NCBI RefSeq assembly: GCF_018224615.1 | Contig: NZ_JAGTUK010000004.1 | Span: forward strand, 149,546 to 213,545 | Origin: Microbacterium paraoxydans | Lineage (GTDB): Bacteria > Actinomycetota > Actinomycetes > Actinomycetales > Microbacteriaceae | DNA: 64,000 nucleotides | Reading direction: 5' to 3' | In this document: in pieces, positions 45,227 through 54,040 of the stretch | Layout of the letters: the number at the start of each line of letters is the position of its first letter | How positions within the stretch are numbered: the first letter of the stretch is position 1 | The notes under the pieces: model-generated | Told to the model about the DNA's origin: nothing | What the model saw: the letters and a program-made list of their open reading frames with translations, nothing else | The model's database searches: none | Program-made: the position numbers and the translations under genes

Positions 45227-46282
45227 CTAATCTCCTCTGGTTTCTGTGTGGATGGTGCGGGAAGCACTGGTGGTGCTGACGGGTTCGGGCGCCGCGGGCT
45301 CGGGTCCCGCCGGCTGTGGGCCGCGCGCGCGGCGAGCGCGGAACGCGACGGCGGAGTAGGCCACGGCGGCGATGATGATGACGCCCTGCACCGCGTCGCG
45401 CAGCGTCGAGGGGACGCCCGCGATGTTGAGCAGCATGAACAGCGCCTCGAGCGTGAACGCCCCGGCGACCGCGCCGACGATCCAGCCGCGTCCGCCGCCG
45501 AGCACCACCCCGCCGAGCACGACCGCGGTGATCGCGGTGAACTCGTAGCCGCGGCCGACCGAGGGGTGCACGCCCGCGTAGCCTACGAGCAGCACGGCCG
45601 ACAGCGTGGCCGAGAGCGACGAGATCACGAACGCCTGCGTGGTGACCCAGGCGCGGCGGGCGCCGGCGTAGTCCACGGCCCTGGCGTTGTCGCCGATCGC
45701 GATCAGGGTCTTGCCGAGCGGGCGCCTGGTGAGGACGATCCCGAGCGCGAGCCACGCGATCAGCAGCAGCACGGCCCAGGGGATGAACTCCAGCAGCGGC
45801 ACGTCGCGCACGCCGCCGCGCCCGATCTCGCGGAAGCTGTCGGCGGGGTTGCCGGTGGCCGCTCCGCCTGTCCACCACATCACCCCGCCGAGCAGCGCGA
45901 GCATCATGCCGAGCGTCACGATGAACGACGGCACCTTCAGCAGCGTGGTCAGGAGCCCGTTCGTGAGCCCGACCACCACGGCGACCACCACCATGAGCAG
46001 CAGCACCGGGATCGTGCGGGCGTCGTCCTGTCCGACGAGGTTGCCCGCGATGATGACCTGCGCGGTGATGAGCGAGCCCTGCGACAGGTCGAACTCTCCC
46101 GCGATGATCACGAAGTACTGGCCGATCGCGACGATCGCGATGGGGGCGACCCGCTGCAGGAACCGCATGAACTGTCCCGGTTCCGCGAAGCTCGGGTTGA
46201 GGATCGTGACCGCGATGAGCAGCACCACCAGCAGCAGGAACACGGCCCCGCGCGGGCTGACGAGCGTGCGCAGCGCCTTCAT
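45227..46282 (-). CDS. ABC transporter permease, ribose (RbsC) type, second subunit
   Basis: The 351-residue membrane protein has the BPD_transp_2 core: GQYFVIIAGEFDLSQGSLITAQ, VPSFIVTLGMMLALLGG, and GGVVLGGGRGWIVGAVAGA. A disordered C-terminal tail rich in Pro/Ala/Arg covers about 30 residues. It differs in sequence from the permease immediately upstream, whose stop its start overlaps by 4 bp, so the two probably form a heterodimer. Confidence 0.9.
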   Translation of the reverse strand: MKALRTLVSPRGAVFLLLVVLLIAVTILNPSFAEPGQFMRFLQRVAPIAIVAIGQYFVIIAGEFDLSQGSLITAQVIIAGNLVGQDDARTIPVLLLMVVVAVVVGLTNGLLTTLLKVPSFIVTLGMMLALLGGVMWWTGGAATGNPADSFREIGRGGVRDVPLLEFIPWAVLLLIAWLALGIVLTRRPLGKTLIAIGDNARAVDYAGARRAWVTTQAFVISSLSATLSAVLLVGYAGVHPSVGRGYEFTAITAVVLGGVVLGGGRGWIVGAVAGAFTLEALFMLLNIAGVPSTLRDAVQGVIIIAAVAYSAVAFRARRARGPQPAGPEPAAPEPVSTTSASRTIHTETRGD

Positions 46283-47436
46283 GAGCGCGTTCCTTCCGTC
46301 GGGGCGGGCGTATCGGCGGCGGGGCGGGTGTCGGGGGCCGCGCTGTCCACCGCGGCGGCCTCGGCGGCGGGGTCGGCCAGCTGCGTGGCCGCTGCCGCCA
46401 TCTCGCCCTCCGCGGCCCTGGCTGCGGCATCGCCCCCGGTGCGGGTGCCCCCCGCGCCGAAGCGTGGGCGGCGGCGCACGATCGCGCGGCGGCTGTACAC
46501 CGCGACCGCTGCGACGATGACCACGCCGCGCACCACGTCCTTCAGGAACGGGTTCACCTGCAGCACGCTCATGACGTTGTCGACCACCGCCAGGATCGCG
46601 ACGCCGCCGATCGTGCCCCAGATCGAGCCGCGGCCGCCGAGCAGCAGCGTGCCGCCCAGCACCACCGCCGCGATCGACAGCAGCGCGTAGCCGCCCTGCT
46701 GTCCCACGGTGGGGCTGCCGACGCCCAGGCGACTGGCGAGCAGGAGCCCGGCGAGTCCCGCGAACACCGAGCACAGCACGTGCGCCCAGATCAGCGGCAT
46801 CCGCGTGCGCACACCCGACAGCCGCGCGATCTCCGGGTCGCCGCCCACCGCGTACAGGTGCGCGCCCGTGCGGGTGCGGTTCAGCAGCACCCACACGATC
46901 ACGGCGAGCGCGATCATGATGAGCGTCGACACCGGGACGGGTCCGACGCCGGTCGCGCCGATCAGCTGGAAGGCCCACGGCACGTTGCCCGCCGAGCCCT
47001 CGAAGTTCGTGTTGAGGATGCCCTGGAGGATCAGCCCGACGCCGAGCGTGGCGATGAAGCCGTTCACCTTGAGCACGGTCACGATCAGGCCGTTGAGCAG
47101 CCCGATACCCGCGCACACCAGCAGTGTCACCGCCACCGCGACCGGGATGTTGCCGGGGTTGCCGTTCATGAGGGTGGCCGCGAGCAGGCTCGACAGACTG
47201 ATGACGTAGGTCACCGAGAGGTCGAGCGAGGCGCCGAGCACCACGAGGGTCTGCCCGATCGCGACCAGTCCGAGCACGCTCATGCCCGTCAGCACGTCGC
47301 GGATGTTGCCCGGGCTGAGGAAGTTGCGGCCGACGGTGGCGACCAGGATCGCGCCGACCACGAGGGCCAGCAGCAGGATGCCGAGCACGATCACCGTGGA
47401 GTCGATGCGCAGCCGGGAGCGCGTGGCGGAGGTCAC
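46279..47436 (-). CDS. ABC transporter permease, ribose (RbsC) type, first subunit
   Basis: The 385-residue protein has GQTLVVLGASLDLSVTYVISLSS and VLGGTLLLGGRGSIWGTIGGV, the two most conserved RbsC segments, plus about nine helices. The last 60 residues are an Ala-rich, low-complexity cytoplasmic tail. The GTG at 47436 has GGAGG 6 nt upstream and overlaps the ATPase stop by 4 bp. Confidence 0.9.
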   Translation of the reverse strand: MTSATRSRLRIDSTVIVLGILLLALVVGAILVATVGRNFLSPGNIRDVLTGMSVLGLVAIGQTLVVLGASLDLSVTYVISLSSLLAATLMNGNPGNIPVAVAVTLLVCAGIGLLNGLIVTVLKVNGFIATLGVGLILQGILNTNFEGSAGNVPWAFQLIGATGVGPVPVSTLIMIALAVIVWVLLNRTRTGAHLYAVGGDPEIARLSGVRTRMPLIWAHVLCSVFAGLAGLLLASRLGVGSPTVGQQGGYALLSIAAVVLGGTLLLGGRGSIWGTIGGVAILAVVDNVMSVLQVNPFLKDVVRGVVIVAAVAVYSRRAIVRRRPRFGAGGTRTGGDAAARAAEGEMAAAATQLADPAAEAAAVDSAAPDTRPAADTPAPTEGTRS

Positions 47437-48953
47437 GGCGCACCTCCGTCCACCGGGGGGCGGGCATCCGCACCGGTCGCCGCCGCGAGGATCTCGTGCT
47501 CCGCGGAGCCCGCCGGCAGTTCGGCGACCAGCTCGCCGTCGTGCATCACCAGGATGCGGTCGCTCATGCCGATCACCTCCGGCAGCTCACTCGACACCAT
47601 CAGCACGGCCTTGCCCTGCGCCGCCAGCTCGCGCATGAGCTCGTAGACGGCGTACTTCGCACCCACGTCGATGCCGCGCGTCGGCTCGTCGAACAGCACG
47701 ATCTGCGGACCGGTGAGCAGCCACTTGGCCAGCACGACCTTCTGCTGGTTGCCGCCGGAGAGGAACCGCACCTCCTGGTCGAGTCCGCGCGACGACACCT
47801 CCAGCGCGCTGAGCACCCCCGGCACGTCGCGGCGGGAGGCGGCGGTGCGTGCGGCGAACACGCTCCGCACGACCAGCAGCGCGTTGTCGAGGATCGACTG
47901 TCCGAGCGCGAGGCCCTGCGCCTTGCGGTCCTCCGAGACCAGCGCGAGCCCCGCACGGACCGCCGCCCGGGGACCGGTGATGCGGGCGGGCGCGCCATCG
48001 ATGCGCATCGTGCCGCGCGTGAACGCCTGGATGCCGAACACCCCCTCCACGAGCTCGGTGCGACCGGAGCCCTGCAGCCCGGCGATCCCGACGATCTCCC
48101 CCGCGCGCAACGTGAGCGAGACCCCGTCCACGTACGCGTTGCCGCAGCCGTCGAGCTCGAGTCGCGGCTCCCCCACGGCCGTGCCGTCGAGCGGGTCGGG
48201 GAAGTACGACTGGATGGAGCGGCCCACCATGCGCCGCACGAGCTCGTCGGTCGTGAGCGCGGACGTGTCGTCGGTGGACACGAGGGCGCCGTCCTTGAGG
48301 ATCGTGATGCGGTCGCACAGGTCGAAGATCTCCTTCAGCCGGTGCGAGACGTAGAGCACGGCGACGCCGCGCGAGGTGAGCCTCCGGATGATGGCGTACA
48401 GCAGCTCCACCTCGCGGTCGCTGAGCGCGGCGGTCGGCTCGTCCATCGAGATCACCCTGGCGTCGAACGAGAGCGCCTTGACGATCTCGACGATCTGCTG
48501 CTCGGCCACGGTGAGCGAGCCGACGCGGGCCTGCGGGTCGATGAACGACACCCCCAGGTCGTTCAGCAGCTCGGCCGTCTTGGCGTTCATGCCCCGCACG
48601 TCCACGAACCCGGCTCGCCGCGGCTCGCGCCCGAGGTACACGTTCTGCGCGACCGTCCGCTCCGGAAGCAGCGTGAACTCCTGGAACACGGTCACGATGC
48701 CCGCGTCCATGGCCTGGCGGGGGTGCGCGTGATGCACCTCCTCACCGAGGTAGGTCAGGGTGCCCTCGTCGGCGGGCTGCACGCCGGCGATGATCTTCAT
48801 GAGCGTGGACTTGCCCGCCCCGTTCTCGCCGACGAGGCCGTGCACCTCGCCGGGACGCACGTCGACGTCGACGCCGTGCAGCACCTCCACGCCGAAGAAC
48901 GACTTGCGGATGCCCCGCGCGGCGAGCACGGGCTGCGTCGTGGTCGCGGTCAT
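47433..48953 (-). CDS. Sugar ABC transporter ATPase, RbsA/MglA type
   Basis: The 506-residue protein has duplicated nucleotide-binding domains. The first has a full Walker A (GENGAGKST), the signature region SLTVAEQQIVEI and MDEPTAALS. The second has the degenerate GLQGSGRTELVEG typical of RbsA proteins and LSGGNQQKV with FDEPTRGIDVG. It drives the two RbsC-type permeases encoded downstream. The ATG at 48953 overlaps the stop of the dehydrogenase gene by 4 bp. Confidence 0.94.
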   Translation of the reverse strand: MTATTTQPVLAARGIRKSFFGVEVLHGVDVDVRPGEVHGLVGENGAGKSTLMKIIAGVQPADEGTLTYLGEEVHHAHPRQAMDAGIVTVFQEFTLLPERTVAQNVYLGREPRRAGFVDVRGMNAKTAELLNDLGVSFIDPQARVGSLTVAEQQIVEIVKALSFDARVISMDEPTAALSDREVELLYAIIRRLTSRGVAVLYVSHRLKEIFDLCDRITILKDGALVSTDDTSALTTDELVRRMVGRSIQSYFPDPLDGTAVGEPRLELDGCGNAYVDGVSLTLRAGEIVGIAGLQGSGRTELVEGVFGIQAFTRGTMRIDGAPARITGPRAAVRAGLALVSEDRKAQGLALGQSILDNALLVVRSVFAARTAASRRDVPGVLSALEVSSRGLDQEVRFLSGGNQQKVVLAKWLLTGPQIVLFDEPTRGIDVGAKYAVYELMRELAAQGKAVLMVSSELPEVIGMSDRILVMHDGELVAELPAGSAEHEILAAATGADARPPVDGGAP

Positions 48954-50059
48954 GCCGGCACCTCCACCCATCGTCCGTCGTGCGCCGCGGAGTCGAGCAC
49001 GGCCTCGGTCAGCACCGCCGAGCGGTGGCCGTCCGCGAAGGTGGGCAGTCCGTCGGGCCTGGCGCCCCCGATCGCGGCGTACACGTCGGAGACGAAGCCG
49101 TTGAACGCGTCCTGGTAGCCCATCGCGTGTCCGGCCGGCACGCGCTGCAGCCGGGCGGCGTCGGCGGCGGCGGTGGCGGGGTCGCGCAGCAGCAGGCGGG
49201 ACTCGTCGCGCATCCCCACCCACAGCTCCTCCGGTCGCTCCTGCTCGAAGCGCAGGCTCTGCCGCGAACCGTGCAGCTCGAGCGTGAGCGCGTTCTTGCG
49301 GCCGGGCGCCATCTGCGAGATCAGGAGCGTGCCGAGCGCACCCCCCGCGGTCTCGATCAGCACGGCGACGATGTCCTCGGTGTCCACGGCCCGTCCGCCG
49401 CGCTCGGCGAACACCCGGCGGGTGCGGGCGCTCAGGGCGCGGATGCGCTCCCCCGTGACGAACTCGATCAGGTCGCACAGGTGCGAGCCGATGTCGGCGA
49501 ACGCGCGGGAGGCGCCGCCCGCGTCGGAGCGCACGCGCCAGTCGTCGTCGCCGGGCAGCAGCATCCAGTCCTGCAGGTAGGAGCAGTCGAGCGTGAGCAG
49601 CTCCCCCGCCTCTCCCCTGGCGATGCGGGCCCTGGCCTCGCGCACCATCGGGTGGTAGCGGTAGATGAAGGGGACGGCTCCGATCACGCCGGCGGCGGCT
49701 GCGGCGTCCGCGAGCTCCCGGGCGTCGGCGGCGGTGGTCGCGAGCGGCTTCTCGCAGATCACGTGCTTCCCGGCGCGCAGTGCGCGGCGGGCGAGGTCGG
49801 CGTGCGTGGCGTTGGGGGTGCAGATGTGCACCACGTCGATGTCGGCGGCGTCGAGGAGGGCGTCGGCATCGGCCTCCGCACGGTCGGCGCCGAGCGCCTG
49901 CGCCGCATCGCGTCCTCCCGCGGCCGATCGGGTGGCGACGGCTCGCAGTTCTCCGCCCGCATCGCGTGCGGCCGCGCGGTGCACGCGGGCCATGAATCCC
50001 CCGCCGAGGATGCCGGCTCGGATCGTCCCGAGACCGGTGTCTGTGACATCCGTTGTCAT
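48950..50059 (-). CDS. Gfo/Idh/MocA family oxidoreductase, first gene of the sugar-importer operon
   Basis: The 369-residue NAD(P)-dependent dehydrogenase has AGILGGGFMARVHRAAA for dinucleotide binding and KHVICEKPLATT, the complete family EKP motif. FADIGSHLCDLIEFVTG carries the catalytic region of inositol-dehydrogenase-like proteins. It probably oxidises the imported sugar or polyol. It heads a seven-gene minus-strand operon extending to 42032. The divergent ROK gene begins 114 bp away. Confidence 0.9.
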   Translation of the reverse strand: MTTDVTDTGLGTIRAGILGGGFMARVHRAAARDAGGELRAVATRSAAGGRDAAQALGADRAEADADALLDAADIDVVHICTPNATHADLARRALRAGKHVICEKPLATTAADARELADAAAAAGVIGAVPFIYRYHPMVREARARIARGEAGELLTLDCSYLQDWMLLPGDDDWRVRSDAGGASRAFADIGSHLCDLIEFVTGERIRALSARTRRVFAERGGRAVDTEDIVAVLIETAGGALGTLLISQMAPGRKNALTLELHGSRQSLRFEQERPEELWVGMRDESRLLLRDPATAAADAARLQRVPAGHAMGYQDAFNGFVSDVYAAIGGARPDGLPTFADGHRSAVLTEAVLDSAAHDGRWVEVPA

Positions 50060-50086
50060 GTCGGGGAGTCTGACACACCTCGCGCG

Positions 50087-50112
50087 ACTTTTGCTAGACC
50101 TTCGTCAAAAGT
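50087..50112. promoter_or_regulatory. Inverted repeat between the operon and the divergent ROK gene
   Basis: ACTTTTG (50087–50093) and CAAAAGT (50106–50112) are perfect inverted arms separated by 12 bp. The A/T-rich arms contrast with the surrounding DNA and resemble the TTTT-N-AAAA style of ROK regulator operators. The position suits control of both divergent transcripts. Confidence 0.5.
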
Positions 50113-50173
50113 TGTTTGTGTCGAATTCGAAGTTCCACGTCCTCCCGCCGAAGTGCTGTGGTTTACTGACCGA

Positions 50174-51391
50174 ATGGTTGACGTGCTGAGACCGGCCGCC
50201 GCGCCCTCCCCCGGGACGGGCGAGATCTTCCAGATCCTCCGCGACGGGCAGGCGCGCACCAAGGCGGAGCTTGCGGCACTCACCGGGCTCGCCCGCTCCA
50301 CGGTCGCCCTGCGGGTCGACGCGCTCCTCGCCGCCGGGCTCCTGCGACCGGCGGGAGAAGCGGCCTCCACCGGCGGACGCCCGCCCGCCCGCGTGGCCTT
50401 CAACCCGCGCGCAGGACTCGCGCTCGCGGTCGACCTCGGCGCCACGCACGCCACGGTCGCGGTGGCCGATCTGTCCGGCGTGATCCTCGACGCGCGCACC
50501 CGCACGATCGACATCGGCGACGGTCCGGAGAAGCTGCTCGACACGATCCTCGCCGACGGGGCCGCGCTGCTCGCCGCGACCGCCGACGGGCTGCCGCTCG
50601 TCGGCGTGGGCATCGGCGTGCCCGGCCCGGTCGAGCACTCCACCGGACGCCCGACCAACCCCCCGATCATGCCGGGGTGGGACCGCTTCGACGTCCCCGG
50701 CTACGTGCAGCGCACGTTCGACGTGCCGGTGCTGGTCGACAACGACGTGAACATCCTGGCGCTGGGCGAGCAGGCCACCAGCTGGCCCCGCGTGGACGAC
50801 CTCATCTTCGTCAAGGTGTCCACCGGCATCGGCGCCGGCATCATCGCGGGCGGACAGCTCCAGCGCGGGGCACAGGGCTCCGCGGGCGACATGGGGCACG
50901 TGCAGGTGCCGGTGGGGGCGGGCTCCGCGCGCGAGCCCGGCGATGAGCGCGACCTGGAGGCACTGGCCAGCGGTTCCGCCCTGGCGATCGCGCTGCGCGC
51001 CGCGGGGCACGAGGTGCACAGCGCCTCCGACGTGGTCGACCTGGTGCGCGCGGGGAACGCCGCGGCCATCGAGGCGACGCGTCAGGCCGGACGGGACGTG
51101 GGCGAGGTGCTGGCCACGGTCGTGAACCTCCTCAACCCGTCGATCATCGTGCTGGGCGGCAGCATCGCCCGCGCCGGCGAGCACCTGCTGGCCGGGGTGC
51201 GCGAGGTGGTCTACCGCCGCTCCATCCCGCTCGCCACCCAGCACCTGGCCATCGTGCAGTCGCAGGCCGGAGACCGGGCCGCGGTGCTGGGGGCGGCGAT
51301 CATGGTCGCCCGCGAGGTGCTCTCCCCCGCGAGCGTCGACCGCTACGTCGCGGCGAAGGGATCGAAGTCGGCCGACAGCGCGCCGACCTGA
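50174..51391 (+). CDS. ROK family transcriptional regulator lacking the zinc-site cysteines
   Basis: The 405-residue protein has an N-terminal winged helix (EIFQILRDGQARTKAELAALTG, residues 17–38) and a ROK/sugar-kinase domain with VDLGATHATVAV, GVGIGVPGPV and VDNDVNILALGE (catalytic-type D191). The expected zinc motif (C-x-C-G-x2-G-C) after GDMGH is replaced at residues 243–262 by a cysteine-free loop. The whole protein has no cysteine. It probably represses the divergent sugar operon. The ATG at 50174 lacks a good ribosome site, so the start is uncertain by a few codons. Confidence 0.85.
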   Translation: MVDVLRPAAAPSPGTGEIFQILRDGQARTKAELAALTGLARSTVALRVDALLAAGLLRPAGEAASTGGRPPARVAFNPRAGLALAVDLGATHATVAVADLSGVILDARTRTIDIGDGPEKLLDTILADGAALLAATADGLPLVGVGIGVPGPVEHSTGRPTNPPIMPGWDRFDVPGYVQRTFDVPVLVDNDVNILALGEQATSWPRVDDLIFVKVSTGIGAGIIAGGQLQRGAQGSAGDMGHVQVPVGAGSAREPGDERDLEALASGSALAIALRAAGHEVHSASDVVDLVRAGNAAAIEATRQAGRDVGEVLATVVNLLNPSIIVLGGSIARAGEHLLAGVREVVYRRSIPLATQHLAIVQSQAGDRAAVLGAAIMVAREVLSPASVDRYVAAKGSKSADSAPT

Positions 51392-52479
51392 GCCAGCGTG
51401 CTCTCGACCTCGACGAAGCGGCGCTGTTCCGCGGCCTCCTCGATCGACAGCAGCGTGTCGAGCACGTGGTAGGCGAACTCGCCCGTCGCGACGTGCGGAC
51501 GGTCGTCGGCGATCGAGCGCACCATGTCGAGCAGCCCGATGCCGCGCCCGGCGAGCACGCCCTCCTGCTCCACGTCCACGATCTCCTGCTCGACGGGCTC
51601 GGGCGGCACGAAGTGGCGCGCAAGCGGACGGGTGATCGTGATCGGTCCGCCGAAGGTGTTGGGGTCGGGGATGGTGATGGTGCCCTCGGTGCCGGTGATC
51701 TCGACGATCCCCTGCCGCACCAGGGGCGAGTCGGTGCTGTAGAGGCTCTGCGCCTGCCCCCCGCCCTCGAAGTCGAGCAGCACGCTCACGGTCGACGGGA
51801 TCTCGACCGGGAACTCCTGCCCGGCGAGTTCGCCGACCTGCACCCTCCGCGTCGGCGCGCCCTGCAGCCCGAGCGCCGCGACGGCCGCCACCGGGCCGAA
51901 CACGTGCACGAGGGTCGAGACGTAGTACGGGCCCATGTCGAGCAGCGGTCCCGCGCCCTTGGCGTAGAGGAACGCGGGGTTGGGGTGGAAGATCTCCGGC
52001 CCCTGCCACTGGAACGTCGTCTGCCCGAAGAGCGGCCGGCCGATGTCTCCGCGGGCGATCGCGCGCTTCGCGGTCTGCACACCGGGGCCGAGCACGGTGT
52101 CGGGTGCCGCGCCGACGCGAAGCCCCGCGGCTTCGGCCGTGCGCAGGAGCCTGCTCGCCTCCTCGCGGCTCACGCCGAGGGGCTTCTCCGTCCACACGTG
52201 CTTGCCGGCGCCGAGGATCGCCTCGGACACCGCGACGTGCGCGGCCGGGATCGTGAGGTTGACCACCACCGCGATGTCGGGGTCGTCGAGCACCACGTCC
52301 ACGCCGCCCGCCCGCGGGACCCCGTAGGCCTCGGCCTGGGCGCGGGCGCGATCCGGGAGGAGGTCGCCGATCGCGAGCACCCGCACGTCGGGGAACCGCG
52401 TGAGGTTCTGCAGGTACTGGTCGCTGATGTTGCCCGCGCCGATGATGCCGACGCCGACCGGGCCGCCGCCGCGCGCCAT
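51343..52479 (-). CDS. Gfo/Idh/MocA family oxidoreductase
   Basis: The 378-residue protein has GVGIIGAGNISDQYLQNL and KHVWTEKPLGVSREEA, giving a normal NAD-binding fold and EKP motif, then LLDMGPYYVSTLVHVFG in the C-terminal domain. It forms an operon with the TIM-barrel gene just upstream (stop and start share one base, TGATG). Its last 49 bp overlap the end of the convergent ROK gene. It probably acts in the same sugar or polyol pathway as the importer. Confidence 0.9.
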   Translation of the reverse strand: MARGGGPVGVGIIGAGNISDQYLQNLTRFPDVRVLAIGDLLPDRARAQAEAYGVPRAGGVDVVLDDPDIAVVVNLTIPAAHVAVSEAILGAGKHVWTEKPLGVSREEASRLLRTAEAAGLRVGAAPDTVLGPGVQTAKRAIARGDIGRPLFGQTTFQWQGPEIFHPNPAFLYAKGAGPLLDMGPYYVSTLVHVFGPVAAVAALGLQGAPTRRVQVGELAGQEFPVEIPSTVSVLLDFEGGGQAQSLYSTDSPLVRQGIVEITGTEGTITIPDPNTFGGPITITRPLARHFVPPEPVEQEIVDVEQEGVLAGRGIGLLDMVRSIADDRPHVATGEFAYHVLDTLLSIEEAAEQRRFVEVESTLAQVGALSADFDPFAAT

Positions 52480-53285
52480 CAGCCCGCGACCTTCGCGTCG
52501 AGGAACTCGCGGCTGCGCTCGATCGCGTCGAACAGGTCGCCGTCGTAGTGGTCGAACTCCACGATCGCGAGCTCGAGCGCGGGGGCCGCCTCGATGGCTG
52601 CCACGAGCGGGACCGTGCCGTCGCCCGCGGGCACCTGGTCGGCGGGCGGGTAGGCGTCGAGCAGCGCGGGGTCGAGCGTGCCGTCCTTGGCGTGCACCGC
52701 GATCACACGGTCGCCCAGGCGCTCCAGCAGGGCGACCGGGTCCACGCCTCCGCGTGCCACCCAGTACAGGTCCACCTCCAGCACCACGCGCTCGTCGAGC
52801 AGCCCCGCGAGCACCTCCAGCCCGGTCACGCCGTCGAACTCGGCCTCGAGCTCGTGCGCGTGATTGTGGTAGCCGACGCGCACGCCCAGGGCGGCGCCAA
52901 CCTCTGCCGCGGCGTTCAGCAACCGTGCGGTCTCGGCGATCTGCTCCACCGATTCCCAGCGCGAGGGCTCGGTGTAGGGGTCGATCACGGTGTGCATGCC
53001 GAGCGTCGTGGCGGCCGCGAACACCTCGGCAGGTGCGGGCACGGGCAGGGTGGTGCCGCTGCCGTCGGGGTTGACGAACGACTCCGAGGCGAGGAACGCG
53101 TGGCCGGAGGGCGCGGACAGCCCGGCGGCGGCGAGCGCGGCGGCCATCGCATCGGCGCGCCGCACGAAGTCGTACGGCTCGACGGCCGTGAACCCCCGGG
53201 CGGCGACGGCGGCGAGGGTGCCGTCGAGGTCGGACTCCAGCTGCTCGCGGATGGTGAACAGCTGCAGGGACGTCTGGATCGTCAT
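52479..53285 (-). CDS. Sugar phosphate isomerase/epimerase-like TIM-barrel protein
   Basis: A 268-residue protein of the xylose-isomerase-like TIM fold: QTSLQLFTIREQLESDLDGTLAAVA at the start, VGYHNHAHELE, LEVDLYWVARGGVDP, VHAKDG and IVEFDHYDGD, giving His/Glu/Asp metal positions. It is typical of the partners of Gfo/Idh dehydrogenases in sugar and inositol catabolism. The ATG at 53285 follows GAGGAG. Longer in-frame starts lie in the tetR promoter region. Confidence 0.85.
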   Translation of the reverse strand: MTIQTSLQLFTIREQLESDLDGTLAAVAARGFTAVEPYDFVRRADAMAAALAAAGLSAPSGHAFLASESFVNPDGSGTTLPVPAPAEVFAAATTLGMHTVIDPYTEPSRWESVEQIAETARLLNAAAEVGAALGVRVGYHNHAHELEAEFDGVTGLEVLAGLLDERVVLEVDLYWVARGGVDPVALLERLGDRVIAVHAKDGTLDPALLDAYPPADQVPAGDGTVPLVAAIEAAPALELAIVEFDHYDGDLFDAIERSREFLDAKVAG

Positions 53286-53377
53286 CGGTCGTGCTCCTCG
53301 GGTCATCGGTGACTCGCGGGTGATCCCGCGCTGGCACGCTATCACCGAATACCTCCGCGTGGAAGTTTTTATCGCAC

Positions 53378-53383
53378 TAGACT
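53378..53383 (+). promoter_or_regulatory. -10 box of a probable leaderless promoter (tetR gene)
   Basis: TAGACT, 6 nt before the ATG at 53390, next to a short A/T-rich stretch. Confidence 0.55.
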
Positions 53384-53389
53384 CGACGC

Positions 53390-54040
53390 ATGCCCCCCGC
53401 TGCCGCCGCCGAGCCGGAGCGCCCCCGCGCGCGCGGCGCCTACGCCAAGGGCATCGCGCGCCGCCAGGAGATCCTGGATCGCGCGATCGAGGTGTTCGCG
53501 ACGCGCGGCGCCGACCGCACGAGCCTGCGCGCCATCGCCAGGGAGGTGGGAGTCACCCACGCCGCCCTGACGCACTACTTCGGGTCGCTGGAGGAGCTCC
53601 TGGTCGCGGTCTACCGTGAGAGCAACGCCCCCGGCCGGCACCCCGAGGCCCCCGACGACGCCACGCCCGTGGAGAGCATGATCCTGTCGGCCAGGGTCAA
53701 CCGCGAGGTGCCGGGGCTCGTGCAGCTGTACTCCACCCTGGTGGCCTCCGCGCTCGAGGACGGCCACCCCGCGGCCCGGGAGTTCGCCACCGACCGGTTC
53801 GCACGACTGCGGGCGAGCATCGCGGCCACGGTGCGGCAGCAACAGGGCGAGGGACGCATGCGCGACGACGTGGAGCCCGAGGCGGTCGCCGCGCTGGTCA
53901 TCGCCGCATCGGACGGCCTGCAGACCCAGTGGCTGCTCGACCCCTCCGCCCCGCAGCACGAGGCCCTGACCCTGCTCGACCGTCTGCTGCGGCCCGCGCC
54001 CGGCACCCAGCCCCCACGATCCGAGGAGAACCCCGCATGA
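53390..54040 (+). CDS. TetR family transcriptional regulator
   Basis: The 216-residue protein has a helix-turn-helix at about residues 25–65 (RRQEILDRAIEVFATRGADRTSLRAIAREVGVTHAALTHYFGS, in several helices) and a helical ligand-binding domain. It overlaps the following epimerase gene by 4 bp, so it probably controls its own operon in response to a small ligand. It may also affect the divergent TIM-barrel/dehydrogenase pair. A 5-bp hairpin GCGGG/CCCGC at 53316–53329 lies between them. Confidence 0.9.
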   Translation: MPPAAAAEPERPRARGAYAKGIARRQEILDRAIEVFATRGADRTSLRAIAREVGVTHAALTHYFGSLEELLVAVYRESNAPGRHPEAPDDATPVESMILSARVNREVPGLVQLYSTLVASALEDGHPAAREFATDRFARLRASIAATVRQQQGEGRMRDDVEPEAVAALVIAASDGLQTQWLLDPSAPQHEALTLLDRLLRPAPGTQPPRSEENPA

